DNA from: an uncultured Candidatus Melainabacteria bacterium
Lineage (GTDB): Bacteria > Cyanobacteriota > Vampirovibrionia > Gastranaerophilales > Gastranaerophilaceae
NCBI GenBank assembly: GCA_934667125.1
Contig: CAKULF010000002.1
Location: forward strand, 1-64,000
DNA length: 64,000 nt
Direction of reading: 5' to 3'
Shown: in pieces, positions 59,000 to 64,000 of the stretch
Layout: each line of letters starts with the position of its first letter
Numbering within the stretch: position 1 is the first letter of the stretch
The notes under the pieces: model-generated
What the model was told of the DNA's origin: nothing
The model's database searches: none
What the model saw: the letters and a program-made list of their open reading frames with translations, nothing else
Translations under genes and position numbers: made by a program

Positions 59000-60518
59000 T
59001 AACAAGATTATCTTTTTGCTTAGCTAAATAATCCAACATTGTTTTAGTTTTATCAAAATCAAATTCTTTAACTTTTGTTTTTGGCGCTAAAAGCGGATAT
59101 TCGCCGCCTTCTGTTGCAACAAAGTTATCATAACAAGCGCTATATTTAACCTTAGAAGAAGGGTTATCTATATCGATTTTTGTCTTTTTGCCTTTTTTAT
59201 CGATATAATACATTTCAAGCAAGTTGCCTTGTTTATCGATTTTATATGTTGCACCGCTTATATGCAATAGCCCTGGTTCGCCATCAGGATTAGACATTGT
59301 TTCTTTTGCAGCTTGACGAATAGCGCCAACTAAGTCTTTTTGGGTTATTGTTGTTGTTAATAATTTATTTTTCATTGGAGATGATTCTTCAACATCTCTT
59401 TGAGTTAAAGCGCCTTGTTGAGGAACTTTTCTTGTGTTTGCAGCGTTAACGATAGCTATATCAACATTCATTTCGCTTCGCATAGAATCAGCTAACCAAT
59501 CAGTCCAAGCGCAAGGAGTGTTACGTCTATTTTGCGGCATAGGGTCAACTTCTGCTATATTTTTAACAACAGGGCTTTTACCTAAATGTTTTTCTTTAAT
59601 AAATTCTACAATCGGGCTTTTTGAAGTCATTTGGCTGTTTGCTAATTTATAATTTGTGTTAACTAAAATTCCGTTTTCATCAAATTCAACATCAACAAGT
59701 CCATAGTATTTTCCATTTTCCCCTGTTTGAGTAATCAAAACAGGTTCACCCGATTTAGATTTAACATAATTTTCTTCTTCAACCACACCATCAACTACGG
59801 TATGGGTATGTCCGCCTATAATAACGTCAATTCCGTCTAACGCTTGAGCCAGTTTTTTATCTGTATCATAGCCAACGTGTGAAACTAAGAAAATTTTATT
59901 AATTCCTTGAGCCTTTAATTTATCAATTTCTTCTTGCAAAGATTCAACCGTATCGTCAAAATCTTCTACTTCAATACCTTTTTGAGCGTCTTTTTTAGTG
60001 CAAGCCGTAAAATCAATCGGCATTGCGCCAACAAAAGCATATTTTACACCATTTTTTTCTTGAATTAATGATTTTTTGATTACTTGATTTAAAGGATTAT
60101 CATCATCTAATTTAATATTTGTTGCAACAAATTTAATATTTTTACCTTTTATTGCTTCATAGAAACCATTGCTTGTAGCGTCTAATTCATGGTTACCTAC
60201 AGCTGAAACTTCAACTCCTGCAAGGTTATCCATTAAATCAAAAACAAATCTGTTTTTTGCAACATCTCCGCCTGAAACATTATCTCCGCCTGAAGCAGTG
60301 ATTGAAATAGTGTCTTTATCAAGACTATGTTTTTGTTTAAATGCTTTACAAGCTTGATACATGCCCGTTGCAACGTCTGTGTTTCCGTGCGGGTCATTAT
60401 ATCTAAAAATTGCAAACTTGGTAGTTTTGCTGATTGGCTCGCTTGTTTTCGGCTGAGGGAAAACTATTTGTTTTTTAAAATCGTTAAAAGTAATCATATT
60501 CATATCGCTATAAAACAT
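58968..60518 (-). CDS. 5'-nucleotidase/UshA-type metallophosphatase without signal peptide
   Basis: 516 aa. The metallophosphoesterase domain has RYNDPHG (metal Asp/His), SGGDNVSGG, VGNHELDA (GNHE) and IGGHTHTVVDG. The C-terminal nucleotidase domain follows from about 330 (NAANTRKVPQQGALTQRDVEE and the KYSACYDNFVATEGGEY region). UshA enzymes are normally exported, but here the N-terminus (MFYSDMNMITFNDFKKQI) is polar, so it may act inside the cell or leave by another route. Possible starts at 60518, 60503 and 60497; none has a strong SD. Confidence 0.85.
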   Translation of the reverse strand: MFYSDMNMITFNDFKKQIVFPQPKTSEPISKTTKFAIFRYNDPHGNTDVATGMYQACKAFKQKHSLDKDTISITASGGDNVSGGDVAKNRFVFDLMDNLAGVEVSAVGNHELDATSNGFYEAIKGKNIKFVATNIKLDDDNPLNQVIKKSLIQEKNGVKYAFVGAMPIDFTACTKKDAQKGIEVEDFDDTVESLQEEIDKLKAQGINKIFLVSHVGYDTDKKLAQALDGIDVIIGGHTHTVVDGVVEEENYVKSKSGEPVLITQTGENGKYYGLVDVEFDENGILVNTNYKLANSQMTSKSPIVEFIKEKHLGKSPVVKNIAEVDPMPQNRRNTPCAWTDWLADSMRSEMNVDIAIVNAANTRKVPQQGALTQRDVEESSPMKNKLLTTTITQKDLVGAIRQAAKETMSNPDGEPGLLHISGATYKIDKQGNLLEMYYIDKKGKKTKIDIDNPSSKVKYSACYDNFVATEGGEYPLLAPKTKVKEFDFDKTKTMLDYLAKQKDNLVITDDKRIEIL

Positions 60519-60636
60519 CTCAATCTAAAAAATTGCCCTAATATTAATTTTTTTTAAATCTAATATATTAAGTTGATTTAATACTTTTATAATTTGATTA
60601 TACTTTAAAAGTTAACATTGGGGAAATTTTAATAAA

Positions 60637-61554
60637 ATGCCAGTCAACAAAAGTAAATCTCAAGCAAAAAAAGCGCTATCAACAGCGCCACTTGAAGTTG
60701 TTAAACCAGTCAAAACCAAGCCCTATAACGATATTGACCTTAACAATTGGAAAATGTATGAAAACGTTAAAACGGGAACTTGGTGGGAGTTTAATAGTCG
60801 TGATAAATCAAACGGACACAGCTATGACTACCATGGAAACTATATTCCGCAAATTGCAACTCAATTATTTGAACGCTACACAAAAAAGAACGATATCGTT
60901 TTAGATTTGTTTTTTGGTTCGGGTACATCAGGAATTGAAGCGAAAAATATGCAAAGAAGATGTATTGGGGTTGAATTAAAACAAGAAATGGTGGATTATG
61001 TTTCAAACAAATTCACAGATAAAGAAAGAGTCGTTAATGTTAATATAATTCAAGGGGATAGCGCAAGCCTTGAAACAAAAGAAAAAGTTAAAGCAAGACT
61101 TGAAATTATGGGGGAAGAATTTGCTCAATTCTTAATTCTTCATCCGCCTTATGACGATATAATCAAGTTTTCAGATAAAAAAGAAGATTTATCAAACTGC
61201 GCAACTACAGAAGAATTTTATGATTTATTCAAAAAAGTTGCAAAAAACGGCTATGATTTATTAGAGCAAAACCGTTTTGCAGCGCTGATTATCGGGGATA
61301 AATACGCAAATAGCCGATATATCTCTTTGGGTTTTGAGTGTCAAAGAAGAATGGAAGAAATCGGCTTTATTACAAAAGCAGTTATTGTTAAAAACATAAC
61401 AGGGAACGAAAAAGCCAAAGGAAAAACGGCGAATTTATGGAGATATAGGGCACTTTCAGGCGGATTTAACATTTTTGAACATGAATATATTATGATTTTT
61501 CAAAAAAGTAAACTTAAAAAAGTTAAAGCTAAGATAGATAAATCTGATAAATAA
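60637..61554 (+). CDS. Orphan DNA methyltransferase (SAM-dependent, motif I before IV)
   Basis: 305 aa. Motif I LDLFFGSGTSGIEA (about 89-102) precedes a catalytic LHPPYDD (about 168-174; variant of the DPPY/SPPY motif). N-terminal WWEFNSRDKSNGHSYDYHG and the run to IPQIATQLFERY resemble cytosine-N4 or adenine-N6 enzymes of the TRM11-like group. No restriction endonuclease is adjacent. The tail is basic (KLKKVKAKIDKSDK). It may act in regulation or protection. GGGGAAA lies eleven bases before the ATG; a terminator follows. Confidence 0.8.
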   Translation: MPVNKSKSQAKKALSTAPLEVVKPVKTKPYNDIDLNNWKMYENVKTGTWWEFNSRDKSNGHSYDYHGNYIPQIATQLFERYTKKNDIVLDLFFGSGTSGIEAKNMQRRCIGVELKQEMVDYVSNKFTDKERVVNVNIIQGDSASLETKEKVKARLEIMGEEFAQFLILHPPYDDIIKFSDKKEDLSNCATTEEFYDLFKKVAKNGYDLLEQNRFAALIIGDKYANSRYISLGFECQRRMEEIGFITKAVIVKNITGNEKAKGKTANLWRYRALSGGFNIFEHEYIMIFQKSKLKKVKAKIDKSDK

Positions 61555-61555
61555 C

Positions 61556-61587
61556 CAAAAAGACTACGAAATTCGTAGTCTTTTTTA
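61556..61587. terminator. Terminator shared by the methyltransferase gene and the small membrane gene
   Basis: AAAAAGACTACGAA and TTCGTAGTCTTTTT make a near-perfect palindrome with A and T runs. Confidence 0.85.
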
Positions 61588-61620
61588 TATGTAATAAATT
61601 AAAATTAATAAGTGCAATTA

Positions 61621-61917
61621 TTATTTTTTGCCGATTTCAGCAATTTTACCAATTATTCCTTTTAAACATTTAGCAGCAAGAACCACTGCTACAATAGCAA
61701 CCCCTGCGCCAAGAGCTGTATCTTTGTTGATATTTTTTTCTTTTAATTTTTCAGTTGCATTTTTCACAACTTGAAAAGAATCAGCTTTATCTTTTACTGT
61801 TTTAAAAGCACCTTTTGCAAAAGTTCTTGTTTCTTTTCCAAATTCTGTTGCTTTTCCAACGGTTGTTTTAGCTAAGTTTTTAGCATTTTGTTTAATTGTA
61901 GAAAAATTTACTTCCAT
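61621..61917 (-). CDS. Small protein with one membrane segment, unknown
   Basis: 98 aa. Residues 1-60 are a charged helix (NAKNLAKTTVGKATEFGKET, heptad-like). One hydrophobic segment (about 70-90; ALGAGVAIVAVVLAAKCL) precedes a short basic end. It is 15 bases after the gene at 61933 and shares its run. Possibly a membrane anchor or phasin-like amphipathic protein; function unknown. Confidence 0.6.
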   Translation of the reverse strand: MEVNFSTIKQNAKNLAKTTVGKATEFGKETRTFAKGAFKTVKDKADSFQVVKNATEKLKEKNINKDTALGAGVAIVAVVLAAKCLKGIIGKIAEIGKK

Positions 61918-61932
61918 TTATTATTTCCTTTT

Positions 61933-62550
61933 TTAAGCAAGAACTTTAATAAGCGCATTTAACGCTTCAGCATTTTTAAGCATTCCAGTGTAAGCATTTT
62001 GGCTTTTTTGAGCGATATCAGAAATACCATCACCGTTTCCATCGGTTTCAACTAATGCTTTAGTACCAAAAAGCGCTCCAGCTGCACCTGCTAATTTAAC
62101 AAACGCTTCGCTTGCAGTTCCATCTGCGCCTTTAATATTTGTTTTATAAAGATTTTTTGCAAATTCTTCTGCTTTTCCAACACCACTGCCTACAAGTTTT
62201 AGACCTTTTTTATCTGTGCCTTGTAAAGTTGAAGATAATTTTACAGCTTGATTAGAAACACCTTTAAGAACTTTTTCCATTAAATCAGGAATATTTTTGA
62301 AAATAGGAATTTTGATACATTTACCTGCAGCATATTGAGAAGCAGCACACATAAGCAATGCGCCAACTCCAATAGAAGTAGCAATTCCTAAAAGATTCTT
62401 TTTATCACCATCTTTTTTAGATTTAGTAACTTTAGAAAAGCTATCATCTAAAGTTTGAAGACTGGTAACCATTTTATCGATTTCATCTTGGCTAGTAATA
62501 ACTTTAGATTTGAATGATGGGATGGCTGTATTAATCGCACCTAATTGCAT
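61933..62550 (-). CDS. Membrane-associated protein with Ca-loop-like motif, unknown
   Basis: 205 aa. A polar start (MQLGAINTAIPSFKSKVITS), a hydrophobic stretch (about 52-75; LLGIATSIGVGALLMCAASQ) and another Gly/Ala-rich one (about 143-160). Then comes an EF-hand-like acidic loop ETDGNGDGISDIAQ (about 163-176). The NF/SF-basic N-terminus resembles that of two other proteins in this window. SD AAGGAG. Unknown family. Confidence 0.6.
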   Translation of the reverse strand: MQLGAINTAIPSFKSKVITSQDEIDKMVTSLQTLDDSFSKVTKSKKDGDKKNLLGIATSIGVGALLMCAASQYAAGKCIKIPIFKNIPDLMEKVLKGVSNQAVKLSSTLQGTDKKGLKLVGSGVGKAEEFAKNLYKTNIKGADGTASEAFVKLAGAAGALFGTKALVETDGNGDGISDIAQKSQNAYTGMLKNAEALNALIKVLA

Positions 62551-62676
62551 TTTAATCTCCTTTTTGCGAATTTATTACAATTTTACAATAACTGTAAATA
62601 ATTTGTTTTGCGCTTTTTCGCTGCTTTTATTTGAAAATTTTACAAAATTTAACAAATATTACACAATCTAGCTAGA

Positions 62677-63936
62677 TTATTTTATACCATAAAGACTTTT
62701 TTTACAAGCCACTTCGTACTTTTCATCAAAATATTTTCTATTTTTAATCTCGTCAGGCATAAATTGTTGCTCGTATTCAGGATTATCATGGCTATAAACA
62801 TAACCAACCCCAAAACCATAGTTAGAAGCGGTTTTATAGTGTGCGTCACGAAGATGTTTCGGCGGAAGATAATCATCCCCGTTTTTAATATCTGCTATAG
62901 CTGAATCCAGCGCCATTATAGCCCGATTTGATTTTCTTGCTCGAGCAATAAATTCCGTAGCTTGTGCTAAATTAATTCGACATTCAGGCATGCCTATTTG
63001 TTCAGCCGCTTTTAGAGCAGCTTCTGCTATTAGTAAAGCTCTAAAATCAGCGTTTCCAACGTCTTCTGAGGCTATAACTATCAATCTTCTTGCGATAAAT
63101 CTCGGGTCTTCGCCTGCTATAAGCATTTTCGCAAGATAATATATCGCAGCATTAGCGTCAGACCCCCTAAGGCTCTTTTGAAAAGCGGAAGCATAGTCAT
63201 AGTGGGAGTCTATGGAATATCTTACGGATGATTTTTGCAAAAGTTCTTCAACTGTATTTTTTTCAATAGTATCGTCACTTGCAAAAAACGAATTTTCAAT
63301 AGCATTAAGCGCAAAACGAGCGTCGCCTTGGGATAAATCGGCAATTAAATCAAGCGAGTCATCTTTTAAAATTTTTGAGCCGTAATGTTCTTTTAAATAG
63401 CTAAAACCTTTTAAGACAATTTTTTTAATTGACTCTTTATCTATTCTATTTAACATCACAACCTGCGCTCTTGATATTAAAGCAGGAACAGTGTGAAACG
63501 AGGGGTTTTCGGTTGTTGAACCGATAAAATAAAAAAGACCTGATTCAATATAAGGCAAAAGGGCGTCTTGTTGAGTTTTTGAAAATCTGTGGATTTCATC
63601 AATAAAAACAATAGTTTTGATGTTTTCTCTTAATTTTTCTTTAGCAACTTCAACAACTTGTTTAATATCTTTAACTCCGCTATTTACTGCCGATAATTCA
63701 GCAAAATATGCGCTATGATAATTAGCGCAAAGGCGGGCAAGAGTAGTCTTTCCACACCCTGGGGGTCCCCAAAGGATAAAGGAAAATAATCTTGAAGAAT
63801 TTAATAATTTATAAAAAGGCGAAGTCGGATTAATTATATTTGTTTGTCCCAAATAGTCCTTTAAATCTTTTGGGCGCATTAATTCCGCCAACGGCACCTG
63901 TTTATTATTATTTTCTAAAGACTCAAACAAATTCAT
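62677..63936 (-). CDS. rarA: Replication-associated recombination protein A (RarA/MgsA)
   Basis: AAA+ ATPase acting at stalled forks, 419 aa. PLAELMRPKDLKDYLGQ opens the protein; Walker A WGPPGCGKTTLARL (about 57-70), Walker B TIVFIDEIHRF, sensor 1 GSTTENPSF and LISRAQV, and the C-terminal RarA domain (SLRGSDANAAIYYLAKML; PPKHLRDAHY) are all present. TATAAT ends six bases before the ATG, so the mRNA is probably leaderless. Confidence 0.95.
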   Translation of the reverse strand: MNLFESLENNNKQVPLAELMRPKDLKDYLGQTNIINPTSPFYKLLNSSRLFSFILWGPPGCGKTTLARLCANYHSAYFAELSAVNSGVKDIKQVVEVAKEKLRENIKTIVFIDEIHRFSKTQQDALLPYIESGLFYFIGSTTENPSFHTVPALISRAQVVMLNRIDKESIKKIVLKGFSYLKEHYGSKILKDDSLDLIADLSQGDARFALNAIENSFFASDDTIEKNTVEELLQKSSVRYSIDSHYDYASAFQKSLRGSDANAAIYYLAKMLIAGEDPRFIARRLIVIASEDVGNADFRALLIAEAALKAAEQIGMPECRINLAQATEFIARARKSNRAIMALDSAIADIKNGDDYLPPKHLRDAHYKTASNYGFGVGYVYSHDNPEYEQQFMPDEIKNRKYFDEKYEVACKKSLYGIK

Positions 63937-63942
63937 ACTAAG

Positions 63943-63948
63943 ATTATA
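63943..63948 (-). promoter_or_regulatory. -10 box of rarA, leaderless geometry
   Basis: Minus-strand TATAAT ends six bases before the ATG at 63936. Confidence 0.65.
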
Positions 63949-63966
63949 ATATAAAAATTGATTATT

Positions 63967-63995
63967 AAAAAAGCCTCGAAATTGAGGCTTTAAAT
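63967..63995 (-). terminator. Terminator of a minus-strand gene beyond the window
   Basis: AAAGCCTC and GAGGCTTT around ATTTC; the minus strand continues in TTTTTT. It ends transcription entering from the right edge. Confidence 0.7.
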
Positions 63996-64000
63996 TTATG

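Noticed and set aside
1..64000. CRISPR array or transposase-bearing insertion sequence
   Set aside because: No regularly spaced repeats with unique spacers and no transposase-like ORF were seen.

Overview
The window looks like a low-GC chromosome segment from a didermic (Gram-negative type) bacterium, most plausibly an uncultured gut cyanobacterium-relative of the Vampirovibrionia/Melainabacteria (Gastranaerophilales) type. This placement is inference. It rests on AT-rich DNA and codon use, an outer-membrane toolkit (BamA/Omp85, LptB, LptF), minCDE, a cyanobacterial-style S1 protein with few S1 repeats, a GH57/DUF3536 enzyme, flavodiiron protein plus rubredoxin as in anaerobes, flagellin, and several small membrane proteins of families I cannot name. 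No rRNA operon is present; one tRNA-Lys(TTT) is.

Layout. 1-4 kb: minus-strand GH57/DUF3536 protein, an exported OB-like protein and a short NagA-like deacetylase. 4.3-8.6 kb: plus-strand coiled-coil protein, minC-minD-minE and rplI. 8.6-15 kb: a fused double-helicase protein with a RecB-type nuclease, then two opposed WYL-type regulators. 15-22 kb: S1 protein, then minus-strand lptB-lptF-phosphodiester glycosidase-hypothetical, serA and a GNAT protein. 22-28.5 kb: flagellin with a sigma-28-type promoter, rsmE-cca, a giant prepilin-like protein with three lectin-like repeats, and an XRE regulator. 28.5-31.6 kb: rpsB-tsf bracketed by two related repeat elements. 31.6-38 kb: a three-repeat small protein, sigma-like factor-der-plsY-formyltransferase, and bamA.

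38-40.9 kb holds a decayed fragment of a mobile-element polyvalent protein inserted against the 3' end of bamA. 40.9-44.3 kb: two coupled membrane proteins, leuA, and a candidate structured RNA with its own promoter and terminator. 44.4-52.8 kb is mostly housekeeping on the minus strand (thioredoxin-like, SEC-C protein, tlyA, tatD, apt, cysK, a sugar ABC permease pair, pgeF, a Cys-rich periplasmic protein). 53.1-55.7 kb holds the most unusual locus: a 704-aa protein combining an annexin-like N-terminus, a membrane-hairpin region, a coiled coil and a C-terminal RelA/SpoT-like nucleotidyltransferase fold with both catalytic acidic positions, next to a small partner protein. 55.9-64 kb: rubredoxin-fprA, thioesterase, queD-uppP, a 5'-nucleotidase-like protein without signal peptide, an orphan DNA methyltransferase, two small membrane proteins and rarA.

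Genome-wide style points visible here: most genes have a clear Shine-Dalgarno sequence, but seven begin exactly six bases after a TANNAT -10 box, the geometry of leaderless mRNAs. Terminators are simple hairpins, often shared by convergent genes. No CRISPR array, insertion sequence with transposase, or intact prophage was seen.
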